Made by a program: the position numbers and the translations under genes | NCBI GenBank assembly: GCA_027352645.1 | Contig: DAIEIL010000093.1 | Span: 1 to 16,295, forward strand | Length of the DNA stretch: 16,295 nt | From: Rhodobiaceae bacterium | GTDB lineage: Bacteria; Pseudomonadota; Alphaproteobacteria; Parvibaculales; Parvibaculaceae | Reading direction: 5' to 3' | Shown: positions 7,701 through 14,006 of the stretch, one piece after another | Layout of the letters: each line of letters begins with the position of its first letter | Position numbering within the stretch: position 1 is the stretch's first letter | The notes under the pieces: model-generated | Databases searched by the model: none | What the model was told of the DNA's origin: nothing | The model's input: only the letters and a program-made list of their open reading frames with translations

Positions 7701-8626
7701 CCGTGTTTCTCGATCTGCCGATGCTGACCGGCGAGGAGACGCCTTATGCGCCGCGCATTGCCGTGGCGGCCGACCCATGGCCGGGCGGCGTGGCACTGTG
7801 GAAGAACGCGGGTGCGGGCTTTGCGCTCGACCGGGTTATTTCACGTGAGGCGACGATAGGGCGGACGACGAGCGCGCTTGCGGCCGGTATCACGTCGCGC
7901 TGGGATTATTCGCAGAAGCTGACCGTTGCGCTGGTTTCGGGCGCGCTTTCACTCGCGGATGAAAGCGCGGTGCTTGGCGGCGCGAATGTCGCCGCGCTGG
8001 AAACGCCGGAAGGCGACTGGGAGGTGATCCAGTTCCGCGAGGCGGCGCTCGTTGCCGCGGAGACTTACGAACTATCGGCGCTTCTGCGCGGACAGGCAGG
8101 GACCGAGGCGGCGATGCGGTCGCCTCTCGCGGCGGGCGCGCGCTTCGTGCTGATCGACGGTGCGGTGAGCGAGATCGGCTTCAACGACGGCGAGCGCGGC
8201 CTTGAGAGGATATGGGCCTGGGGCCCGGCGTCGAAGCCCATCGACGATGCGAGCTATGCGACAGCGGCGCGCGTTTTTCAGGGTGTGGGGCTCCTGCCCT
8301 TGTCGCCGGTGCATCTGCGTGCGGCGCGGGACGCGGGTGGCGATATCGCAATCGGCTGGGTTCGGCGGACGCGCATGGGTGGCGATGGCTGGGCGGGAAC
8401 GGACGTGCCGCTTGGCGAGGAAGAGGAGCGCTACGCGCTCGATATTCTGAGTGGGGGAATTGTCATGCGGAGCTTCGACGTGACGAGTGCGGGGGCCAGC
8501 TACACGGCGGCGATGCAGATCGCGGATTTCGGATCGACAACATTCACCACGCTTTCCATGCGCGTCGCTCAGGTGAGCCGCGCATTCGGGCGCGGGACGG
8601 CAAGAGAGGCGACACTACATGTCTGA
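4703..8626 (+). CDS. Host-specificity / megatron tail-tip protein with TIM-barrel domain (GTA g15-like)
   Basis: A 1307-residue protein whose ATG shares one base with the peptidase stop (TGATG). The N-terminus is a Gly/Ala-rich hydrophobic stretch (about 1-55), typical of the family and possibly membrane-piercing. A Gly-rich loop lies near 107-115. The GTA TIM-barrel-like domain covers roughly 440-740: 'ADWSEY' at 508-513, 'HFVGIDAYAPL' around 539-549 and 'IWFTELGCP' at 647-655, whose Glu651 sits where glycosidases of this fold carry a catalytic acid. A phage-tail-3-like region follows (about 790-960), then a beta-rich C-terminus to 1307. Length is nearly the same as the R. capsulatus GTA protein. 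It forms the tail-tip spike and contacts the cell surface; real glycosidase activity is unproven. Confidence 0.9.
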   Translation: MATLLLSTAGSALGSALLPGGLSFLGATVSGAALGSAIGAGLGSYVDQQLFGSTVANSEGPRLSDLQVLSSTEGAPVPRLYGRARLGGQLIWATNYKEHKSTESAGGKGGGGASVTSYSYTVSFAVALCEGPITRIGRVWADGKAMTLEDVSWRLHKGDGAQLPDPTIEAIEGAGAAPAYRGTAYVVFEDLALAGYGNRIPQLSFEVFRSLSDVEEAVRAVTIIPGAGEFVYDTDAVREILSESSSRAVNTHSSEGRSDWTAALDQLQDLCPNVASGSLVVSWFGDDLRCGQCTVRPKVETDWKITTPEAWSAGGLARSAADVVSAVEGKPAFGGTPSDASVIRAIRDMKARGLRAVFYPFVMMDIPEGNALPDPWSGAASQPAYPWRGRITCSPAAGRTGSVDKTAAAAAHVASFFGTAAAGDFHVSGDTVGYSGPSEWSYRRMILHYAHLCAAAGGIDAFLIGSELKGLTQIRSGASTYPAVAQLKALAADVASILGTSTKISYAADWSEYAGHDPADGTGDRFFHLDPLWADAHIHFVGIDAYAPLTDWRKTGAHLDRELADSIYDIGYLKSRIAGGENYDWYYASDADRAAQSRTPITDGAYGKPWVFRAKDIRNWWANAHHERSGGMESAAATGWVPEGKPIWFTELGCPAIDKGTNEPNLFVDAKSSESAVPHFSTGTRDDFIQRCFIEAQTGYWSEAGAHNPVSAVYGGRMLDPGDMFFWTWDARPFPAFPDRTDLWADGENWQRGHWLNGRLGAVPLRALVSAIMGDVGFSDFDASGLAGVVEGFVIDRIMSPRQAIEPLMLARFFDAAESEGLIRFRHYGAEPVVTLTPEQLAVEDDSAEAGYRLTRAQETELPLSTKLSFIDGGMEYRQAAVEARRLGVSTQRVSSASLPMVMTAEDAQGVADIWLQKSWSEREAATLKLPPSLFALDPGDVVELALPSRRARYRLTALTDGERRDARAVASEASLYGRLAAPRRTRASAPAASYGVPLAVFLDLPMLTGEETPYAPRIAVAADPWPGGVALWKNAGAGFALDRVISREATIGRTTSALAAGITSRWDYSQKLTVALVSGALSLADESAVLGGANVAALETPEGDWEVIQFREAALVAAETYELSALLRGQAGTEAAMRSPLAAGARFVLIDGAVSEIGFNDGERGLERIWAWGPASKPIDDASYATAARVFQGVGLLPLSPVHLRAARDAGGDIAIGWVRRTRMGGDGWAGTDVPLGEEEERYALDILSGGIVMRSFDVTSAGASYTAAMQIADFGSTTFTTLSMRVAQVSRAFGRGTAREATLHV

Positions 8627-9335
8627 GACATTGCATCTGAAACTTCCCTACCTCGAAGCCGCACAGTCACAGAAGCATGTGACGGTGAATGAAGGGCTCC
8701 GCGCGCTCGATGCGTTGGTGCAGCTTTCGGTGAAGTCGCGCGCGCTGAATACGCCGCCATCCACGCCTGTGGAGGGCGATCGCTATATCGTTGCCGCAGC
8801 GCCGATCGGTACGTGGAGCGCGGCGGCAGGCGCGATCGCCGCTTTTGTCGATGGCGTGTGGCGTTTCTTTGCGCCGCAGACCGGATGGCGCGCCTTTGAC
8901 GAAAACGCGGGCGAGTTCGTCTACTGGTCGGGAAGCGCATGGGCGCGTGAGCCTTCGGGCGTGAGCGTGGTAAGCGCGCATGGAGCCATGACGACGCTTG
9001 CGATCATCGAGGGCGATCACACGATCACGGCAGGGACCTATAACGACACTTCGTTCACGATCCCGGACAGGGCCATTGTTCTCGGCATCACGGGGCGCGT
9101 TCTCACCGCGATCGCGGGAGCGACCTCCTGGAACCTCGGCGTCGCGGCGGATGCATCGCGCTATGGGAACGGGATCGGTGTAGCGGCGGGGTCCACGGTC
9201 ATCGGCCCGTCCGGCACGCCGGTGACTTATTGGGGGGCGACGGCCGTGCGTGTCTCGTCTGTAGGGGGAAGTTTCACGGGCGGGAAGGTGCGGCTGGCCG
9301 TGCATTACCTGGCGCTGACGGGGGTGGGGGCATGA
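8619..9335 (+). CDS. DUF2793 fibre-like / receptor-binding protein
   Basis: A 238-residue protein whose start overlaps the megatron stop by 8 bases. Residues 1-90 have the DUF2793 signature: 'LKLPYLEAAQSQKHVTVNEGLRALD', then 'GDRYIVAAAPIGTWSAAAGAIAAF' and 'GWRAFDENAGEFVYW'. The remaining part (about 125-238) is a Gly/Thr-rich beta region ('AIIEGDHTITAGTYND', 'DRAIVLGITGRVL', 'GGKVRLAVHYLAL'), like the receptor-binding end of fibres. The family occurs in tail fibres and spikes of alphaproteobacterial prophages and GTAs. Direct coupling to the tail-tip gene suggests the product decorates the same tip. It is the last gene of the module. Confidence 0.8.
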   Translation: MSETLHLKLPYLEAAQSQKHVTVNEGLRALDALVQLSVKSRALNTPPSTPVEGDRYIVAAAPIGTWSAAAGAIAAFVDGVWRFFAPQTGWRAFDENAGEFVYWSGSAWAREPSGVSVVSAHGAMTTLAIIEGDHTITAGTYNDTSFTIPDRAIVLGITGRVLTAIAGATSWNLGVAADASRYGNGIGVAAGSTVIGPSGTPVTYWGATAVRVSSVGGSFTGGKVRLAVHYLALTGVGA

Positions 9336-9385
9336 CACGAAAATGATCGATGCGGGGTCGGGCAATTCCGCCGCGGCATTGAGGG

Positions 9386-9414
9386 GTGACGGCCTGCACC
9401 CGAACCCCTATAAA
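9386..9414 (+). promoter_or_regulatory. Possible sigma-70-type promoter before the small membrane protein gene
   Basis: GTGACG (9386-9391) and TATAAA (9409-9414) are 17 bases apart, a fair match to a -35/-10 pair. A start around 9421 would leave a ~60-base leader before ATG 9481. The gap 9336-9480 otherwise holds only weak inverted repeats (AGGGGT 9382-9387 with ACCCCT 9404-9409) without a T-tract, so no clear terminator closes the tail module. The promoter is a motif guess in GC-rich DNA. Confidence 0.25.
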
Positions 9415-9480
9415 GGGCGGGCGCGACCGGGGGAGCCGCGTGAAGTCCTTTGCTTCACTTTGTTTCGATGAAGGGGTTTC

Positions 9481-9693
9481 ATGGCACGGCCTCGCCTGTT
9501 CTCATCGCGCAGGATGTTTTCCTCGCGCCGGATGATCTTCTCGGACGTCCGTCCGAGGCGTCCTTTCCTTCGCACCCTGGGATTCGCGCTTGCCGCCGCG
9601 CTCATTTTCGCGGCGGGCGTCTATACCGGTCAGAACTTTCCTCACATCCTCGGTTCACGGCAGCCGGCGCCGGTTGCCGCAGCGGAATTCTGA
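9481..9693 (+). CDS. Small single-pass membrane protein of unknown function
   Basis: The 70-residue frame begins at ATG 9481, behind GAAGGGG (9470-9476). The N-terminal ~30 residues are very basic and contain a short internal repeat (FSSRRMFSSRRM). A hydrophobic helix follows at about 32-48 ('TLGFALAAALIFAAGVYTG') and then a Pro/Ala-rich tail. The positive-inside rule puts the N-terminus in the cytoplasm. No family is recognised. The frame has its own ribosome binding site and possible promoter and lies between the tail module and the catabolic operon, belonging clearly to neither. A later start at Met12 (9514) is possible. Small basic Arg-rich frames also arise by chance in GC-rich DNA, so confidence is moderate. 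Confidence 0.5.
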   Translation: MARPRLFSSRRMFSSRRMIFSDVRPRRPFLRTLGFALAAALIFAAGVYTGQNFPHILGSRQPAPVAAAEF

Positions 9694-9774
9694 TTTTTCA
9701 GGGCGCTTGTCGCCTGCATCCGCATCGGCCCTTGCCGCTCGGCCCTCTTCACGCCAAATATGGCTGCCAACAAC

Positions 9775-9794
9775 GCCGCCAGACATCCGGCGGC
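9775..9794 (+). promoter_or_regulatory. Leader hairpin just upstream of the dehydrogenase ribosome binding site
   Basis: GCCGCC (9775-9780) pairs with GGCGGC (9789-9794) across an 8-base loop, ending five bases before the GGGGAGG binding site (9800-9805 region) of the gene at 9810. It lacks a T-tract and so is not a terminator. It may modulate translation or stabilise the 5' end of the operon mRNA; chance pairing in GC-rich DNA is also possible. Confidence 0.25.
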
Positions 9795-9809
9795 AGACGG
9801 GGGAGGCAC

Positions 9810-10613
9810 ATGGATCTTCAACTCGCAGGCAAGACGGCGCTCGTCACCGGCTCTAACCGGGGAACGGGGCGGGTCATTGCCGAGCGCCTTGCGGCTGAAG
9901 GCGCGCGTGTCGTTGTGCATGGCTTTGGCGAGGGTGATGCGGCTGCAGCCGTGGCCGAGATCCGCGCTGCGGGCTTCGAGGCCTTTGGCGTTGCGGGCGA
10001 CATCACGACGGACGAGGGCGCGAAGGCCGCCTGCGACGCGGCGATCGCTGCTGTCGGGCCCATCGATATTCTGATCAACAATTATGGCATTGCCGAAGCG
10101 GGCTCCTGGTCGCGGTCGGAAACGCCGGACTGGATCGACGCCTATGAGAAGAATGTGCTCTCCGCGGTGCGGATGACGCGTCTTTGCGTGCCAGCGATGA
10201 AGGAGCGGCATTGGGGCCGCGTCATCATGCTCGGTACGATCGGGTCGACTGAGCCTGCCGCGCGCATGCCTCATTATTATGCGGCCAAAGGTGCGCTCGC
10301 GACGATGACCGTGAGCCTTGCGAAGGAGCTGGCGGGCACGGGCATCACCGTCAACATCGTCAGCCCCGGCCTCATCCGCACGAAGGAAGTGGAAGAACGC
10401 TTTCTCGCGCAGGGCTATGAGAAGGGCTGGGGCACGACATGGGAAGAGGTGGAGCCCCATGTGCTCAAGGTTTTCATGAACAACCTGACGGGCCATGTGA
10501 CGACGACGGCGGAAGTGGCCGATCTCGTCGCCTTCGTTGCAAGCCCCCGCGCGGGTGCTCTGATGGCGCTCAATCTGCGGATAGACGGCGGTACCACCGC
10601 GATCGTGACATAA
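9810..10613 (+). CDS. Short-chain dehydrogenase/reductase (classical SDR)
   Basis: The true start is ATG 9810, behind a GGGGAGG site; the open frame continues upstream but without SDR sequence. The 267-residue product is a Rossmann-fold NAD(P)(H) oxidoreductase with the cofactor loop TGSNRGTG (13-20), NNYG (90-93, usually NNAG) and the catalytic pair Tyr156/Lys160 (YYAAK). The position normally taken by catalytic Ser, 13 residues before the Tyr, is Thr143 (LGTIGS); Ser146 is nearby. 'NIVSPGLIRT' (182-191) is the usual post-active-site segment. It probably oxidises a hydroxyl or hydroxyacyl group, or reduces the ketone, on the substrate of the acyl-CoA dehydrogenases encoded 12 bases downstream. 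The substrate cannot be named from sequence alone. Confidence 0.88.
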   Translation: MDLQLAGKTALVTGSNRGTGRVIAERLAAEGARVVVHGFGEGDAAAAVAEIRAAGFEAFGVAGDITTDEGAKAACDAAIAAVGPIDILINNYGIAEAGSWSRSETPDWIDAYEKNVLSAVRMTRLCVPAMKERHWGRVIMLGTIGSTEPAARMPHYYAAKGALATMTVSLAKELAGTGITVNIVSPGLIRTKEVEERFLAQGYEKGWGTTWEEVEPHVLKVFMNNLTGHVTTTAEVADLVAFVASPRAGALMALNLRIDGGTTAIVT

Positions 10614-10625
10614 GAGAAAAAGAGA

Positions 10626-11768
10626 ATGCAGACATTCCGTTTCGATCTTTGCGAACTGCCGGAGGAGACCAAGGGGCTCCGGCAGGAAGTGCGCGATTTC
10701 CTTGCTGTGGAGCTCAAGCACATTCCGGCCGTGACGCGGGCGCAGACCTGGTCCGGCTCCGATCCAGAATTCAGCCGCAAGATGGGCGCGAAGGGCTGGA
10801 TCGGCATGCGCTGGCCGAAACAATATGGCGGGCATGAGCGCTCGGCCTTCGACCGTTATGTGGTTCTGGAGGAAATGCTCGCGGCGGGGGCGCCAGTGGG
10901 CGCTCACTGGATCGGCGACCGGCAGTCGGGACCGCTGCTTCTCAATTTTGGAACGGAAGAGCAGCGCCAGCTCATTCTGCCGAAGGTCGCGCGCGGCGAA
11001 TGCTATTTCTGCATCGGCATGTCCGAACCGGATTCGGGCTCCGATCTTGCAGCGACGCGGACCAAGGCCGAGAAGGTCGATGGCGGTTACAGGGTCAACG
11101 GCACGAAGCTCTGGACCTCAGGCGCACATCACGCGCATTACATGATCGCGCTCTTCCGCACGAGCCCGGACAAGCACGCGGGGCTGACGCAGTTTCTCGT
11201 CGATCTCAAGAATACGGATGGCATCACCATCCGCCCGATCAAGGACCTTGCCGGCAACGCGCATTTCAACGAAGTCGTGTTTCAGGACGCCTTTGTGCCG
11301 GACAGCATGCTTGTGGGCAGCGAAGGTTCAGGCTGGGCGCAGGTGGGAGCGGAACTCGCCTTCGAGAGGTCGGGACCGGAGCGTTATCTTTCGAGCTTCC
11401 TGCTGATGGTCGAAATGATCCGTGAGCTGCAGAAGCGCGGCGGCGCGGAAGGTGCGCGCGAGATCGGCCGCCTGGTCGCGCATCTTGTCACGCTGCGCCA
11501 GATGTCGCTCTCGGTTGCGGGCATGCTCGACAAGGGCGAGAATCCAGCGCTTGAAGCATCGGTGGTGAAGGATCTCGGCGCGGTGTTCGAGCAGGACATG
11601 CCGGTAAAGGCACATGAGCTGCTTGGTATCGCCCCGACGGTCGGCGCCGGCAGCGATCTCGAACAGGTGCTTGGGTACCTGACGCAGACCGTGCCTTCTT
11701 TCTCGCTGCGCGGCGGGACGCGCGAAATCCTGCGCGGCATCATCGCCCGCGGGCTCGGACTTCGCTGA
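10626..11768 (+). CDS. Acyl-CoA dehydrogenase, large subunit-like
   Basis: A 380-residue flavoprotein of normal length for the family. The N-terminal helical domain is followed by the beta-domain signature 'CIGMSEPDSGSDLAATRT' (Cys129 to about 146) and 'GTKLWTSGAHHAHYM' (about 160-174). The C-terminal helical domain ends 'LRGGTREILRGIIARGLGL'. At the place of the classical catalytic Glu of medium-chain enzymes (YEGT) this protein has Gly363 (RGGT). Glu247 in 'ELAFERSG' lies where isovaleryl- and long-chain enzymes carry their base, so activity is likely retained. The gene follows the SDR by 12 bases and precedes a second, divergent dehydrogenase gene by 10, which suggests the two form a mixed oligomer oxidising one acyl-CoA. 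Confidence 0.88.
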   Translation: MQTFRFDLCELPEETKGLRQEVRDFLAVELKHIPAVTRAQTWSGSDPEFSRKMGAKGWIGMRWPKQYGGHERSAFDRYVVLEEMLAAGAPVGAHWIGDRQSGPLLLNFGTEEQRQLILPKVARGECYFCIGMSEPDSGSDLAATRTKAEKVDGGYRVNGTKLWTSGAHHAHYMIALFRTSPDKHAGLTQFLVDLKNTDGITIRPIKDLAGNAHFNEVVFQDAFVPDSMLVGSEGSGWAQVGAELAFERSGPERYLSSFLLMVEMIRELQKRGGAEGAREIGRLVAHLVTLRQMSLSVAGMLDKGENPALEASVVKDLGAVFEQDMPVKAHELLGIAPTVGAGSDLEQVLGYLTQTVPSFSLRGGTREILRGIIARGLGLR

Positions 11769-11778
11769 GGAGAGCGCC

Positions 11779-12816
11779 ATGAACGAATTGCAGACGATCC
11801 TCTCCGACAGCATTGCGAAGCTTCTCGGCGATCATGTGAACAAGGACGTCATCCAGAGGGCGGAGGAGGGCCAGTGGCCAGCCGAGCTCTGGGAGGCGCT
11901 GGTTCAGAACGGCATGACGCGCATTCTGGTGCCCGAGGCGCAGGAAGGCGCGGGCGCAAACTGGGAGGATGCGCATGTGGTGTTGAAGGCGGCGGGCGAG
12001 CATTCCACACCCGCGCCATTGGCTGAAGCAATACTGGCGGGCTTCATTCTGGGCCGCGCGGGCATTGCGATGCCTGAAGGCGTCGTTACCGTGATGGAAG
12101 GCGATTTCAAGCTCGAAAGCGGAAGACTTTCGGGCGTTGCGAAGGCCGTGCCATGGGGACGGAACGCGACACATGCGGTGACCGTCGTTGAAAGCGGTTG
12201 GGGCGTCGAGACTGTGCTTGCGCCGCTTCAATATGCCCGGATCGACAAGGACCAGAATGTCGCGCGCGAGCCGCGCGATACGCTGACCTTCGATCATGTC
12301 GTGGTCGATACGGCCTGGGCGGGACTGCCCGGCAATGCGGTGAAGCTCTATGGCGCGTTGACGCGCTCGATCCAGATGGCGGGCGCGCTCGATTACCTCA
12401 CGCGGGCGTCGGTGCAATATGCCAATGAGCGGACACAGTTCGGAAAGCCCATCGGGAAGTTCCAGGCGATCCAGCAGCAGCTCGCTGTGCTGTCGACGCA
12501 ATCGGCGGCGGTGGGCATCGCGGCGGCCCATGCGGCGGCGCGCGCTGACAAGGTAAGCTCCGGCGACGCGGCCGCTTTCGAAATCGCTGTGGCGAAAGTG
12601 CGTGCCGACGACGCATCGAGCGCCGCGACTTCCATCGCGCATCAGGTGCATGGCGCGATCGGCTTTACTTATGAGCACGGGCTCCACTTTGCGACGCGGC
12701 GGCTCTGGTCGTGGCGGGCGGAGTTCGGCTCCGGCGCCGATTGGGCCGATTGGCTCGGCCGCGAGACGATTACGCGGGGTGCGGACAAATTGTGGCCCTA
12801 TGTGACGGGCCGGTGA
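11779..12816 (+). CDS. Acyl-CoA dehydrogenase-like, small subunit-like partner
   Basis: A 345-residue protein with GAGGAG (11767-11772) as binding site, 10 bases after the upstream dehydrogenase. It is shorter than the family norm: the beta domain (about 100-190) is reduced and lacks the usual 'SEP..GSD' flavin motif. The C-terminal helical domain is well kept: 'ERTQFGKPIGKFQAIQQQLA' (217-236) and 'HQVHGAIGFTYEHGLHF' (288-304) with Glu299. A tandem of a full-length and a shortened member matches the alpha2beta2 dehydrogenases known from actinobacterial steroid side-chain degradation, in which each half supplies part of the FAD and substrate site. The pairing here is inferred from adjacency and the complementary motif losses. 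Confidence 0.85.
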   Translation: MNELQTILSDSIAKLLGDHVNKDVIQRAEEGQWPAELWEALVQNGMTRILVPEAQEGAGANWEDAHVVLKAAGEHSTPAPLAEAILAGFILGRAGIAMPEGVVTVMEGDFKLESGRLSGVAKAVPWGRNATHAVTVVESGWGVETVLAPLQYARIDKDQNVAREPRDTLTFDHVVVDTAWAGLPGNAVKLYGALTRSIQMAGALDYLTRASVQYANERTQFGKPIGKFQAIQQQLAVLSTQSAAVGIAAAHAAARADKVSSGDAAAFEIAVAKVRADDASSAATSIAHQVHGAIGFTYEHGLHFATRRLWSWRAEFGSGADWADWLGRETITRGADKLWPYVTGR

Positions 12817-12851
12817 GATTGAAACGATAAGGGTGCTGCTCTCCGCATCCT

Positions 12852-12882
12852 GTCATCCCGCCCCCGGGACGACCGGGGTGAC
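12852..12882 (+). repeat. Intergenic inverted repeat before the nitroreductase gene
   Basis: GTCATCCC (12852-12859) can pair with GGGGTGAC (12875-12882) with one T-G wobble and a 15-base loop. It sits in the 91-base gap between the dehydrogenase stop and the nitroreductase start. GTCATCCC/GGGATGAC-type palindromes are common intergenic elements in GC-rich proteobacteria, so this may be a member of a dispersed repeat. No T-tract follows, and a terminator role is weak. Confidence 0.35.
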
Positions 12883-12907
12883 GGCATTTGTAATTGGGAG
12901 ACCTACA

Positions 12908-13579
12908 GTGGACCTACTCGAAGCCCTCAAGACGCGCATTTCCTGCCGCGCCTTTCTCGACAAGCCGGTGCCGGAAGCGACGGTGCGCGCCATTCTCGAC
13001 GGCGCGAAATGGGCGCCTTCGGGCGGCAATCTGCAGCCCTGGCACGTCTATGTCGTCGCCAATCAGCGATTGAAGGACTTCCTCGCATTGATCGCCGAGA
13101 AGCAGAAGACGACGCCTTTCGGCGAGGGGTCGGAATACCACATCTATCCCAAGGATCTGAAGGAGCCCTACAAGGCGCGGCGCTTCAAATGCGGCGAGGA
13201 CATGTATGCGACGATCGGCGTCGCGCGGGAGGACAAGGCGGGCCGGCTCCAGCAGTTCGCACGCAACTTCCAGTTCTTCGACGCGCCGGTGGCGCTCTTC
13301 TTTGCTATCGACCGGCAAATGGGGATCGACCAATGGGCCGATCTCGGCATGTTTGTGCAGTCGGTCATGCTGATGGCTCGTGAGCACGGACTCCATACCT
13401 GCCCGCAGGAAGCCTGGGCGATCTGGCCGAAGACAATCGGGGAGTTTCTCGACATGCCGTCGGAGCTTATGCTCTTCTGCGGCATGGGGCTTGGCTACAT
13501 GGACGAGTCCGCGCCAATCAACGGGCTGCGGACCGACCGGGCCCCGATGGAGGAATGGGCGAGCTTCTCGGGGTTCTGA
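12908..13579 (+). CDS. FMN-dependent nitroreductase-family protein
   Basis: A 223-residue protein starts at GTG 12908 with GGGAG (12896-12900) seven bases before it. The family signatures are clear: 'RISCRAF' with Arg10, Ser12 and Arg14 for FMN phosphate, 'APSGGNLQPWHVYVV' (36-50), 'DLGMFVQSVMLMAREHGLHTCPQ' in the middle, and 'LMLFCGMGLGYMD' near the C-terminus. These homodimeric flavoproteins reduce nitro groups, quinones or enoates with NAD(P)H. Here it may act on an unsaturated intermediate or simply travel with the catabolic genes; neither is proven. The gap to the dehydrogenases includes an inverted repeat, so it may have its own promoter. Confidence 0.88.
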   Translation: MDLLEALKTRISCRAFLDKPVPEATVRAILDGAKWAPSGGNLQPWHVYVVANQRLKDFLALIAEKQKTTPFGEGSEYHIYPKDLKEPYKARRFKCGEDMYATIGVAREDKAGRLQQFARNFQFFDAPVALFFAIDRQMGIDQWADLGMFVQSVMLMAREHGLHTCPQEAWAIWPKTIGEFLDMPSELMLFCGMGLGYMDESAPINGLRTDRAPMEEWASFSGF

Positions 13580-13589
13580 GGCGCGTTCA

Positions 13590-13611
13590 TTCATCGAAGG
13601 TTCAGTCTGAA
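13590..13611 (+). promoter_or_regulatory. Possible response-regulator box before the PepSY gene
   Basis: Two 11-base units in tandem, TTCATCGAAGG (13590-13600) and TTCAGTCTGAA (13601-13611), share the TTCA half-site at an 11-bp step, the spacing bound by OmpR/PhoB-family dimers. The second unit is itself palindromic (TTCA-GTC-TGAA). Another TTCAT lies at 13586. The position, 18 bases before the PepSY start, would suit autoregulation by the downstream regulator. Only four bases are shared, so this is tentative. Confidence 0.3.
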
Positions 13612-13628
13612 AGGCCTAGAACCGGGGC

Positions 13629-14003
13629 ATGATGAGGACGCAGACATATATGGCGCTTGCGCTCGCTGCCTTCCTCGCCCTGCCGGGCGGGGAGGCGGCT
13701 GCCGCGCCCTGGCGCCATGACCACCGCTCCATGATCGGCCGGCCGATCGAGCGGACCGAGATGCGCTCCGACCAGAACGACGCCCGGGAGGGTGTCCGCA
13801 CCGGTCGCATCCAGCCGCTCGGCAAGGTGCTCAGAAATGTCCACGCCCGCTATCCGGGGCAGCTTCTCGACGCGCAGCTTGTGGACGCGGACGGCCGTCC
13901 GGTCTATCTCATCAAGCTGATGACGCCGGACGGCAATGTGGGCATTGTTTCGGCGGATGCCGCCACTGGCGACATAATCGATTACCGCCAGGGAGGGCGC
14001 TGA
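13629..14003 (+). CDS. Periplasmic PepSY-domain protein
   Basis: A 124-residue protein (ATG 13629, or the adjacent ATG 13632). Residues 1 to about 26 are a signal peptide ending in an Ala-rich cleavage region. The mature protein begins with a charged linker. A single PepSY domain covers about 58-120: 'GKVLRNVHARYPGQLLDAQLV', then 'PVYLIKLMTPDGNVGIVSADAATGDII'. PepSY modules are periplasmic and often inhibitory or ligand-binding. A PepSY gene directly before an OmpR-type regulator and its kinase is a common arrangement in alphaproteobacteria. It probably modulates the kinase's sensor loop and is likely autoregulated. The gap to the regulator is 3 bases. Confidence 0.85.
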   Translation: MMRTQTYMALALAAFLALPGGEAAAAPWRHDHRSMIGRPIERTEMRSDQNDAREGVRTGRIQPLGKVLRNVHARYPGQLLDAQLVDADGRPVYLIKLMTPDGNVGIVSADAATGDIIDYRQGGR

Positions 14004-14006
14004 GAC

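Noticed and set aside
9382..9409. Terminator after the DUF2793 gene
   Set aside because: The 6-bp AGGGGT/ACCCCT stem has a 16-base loop and no T-tract; too weak to call.
9450..9809. N-terminal extension of the SDR reading frame
   Set aside because: The extension is low-complexity, overlaps the small membrane gene in another frame, and the real start at 9810 has a strong ribosome binding site and begins right before the Rossmann fold.
9642..10907. A 421-codon minus-strand open frame over the SDR gene
   Set aside because: Antisense to a gene with full SDR catalytic motifs; its sequence shows no family and it has no ribosome binding site.
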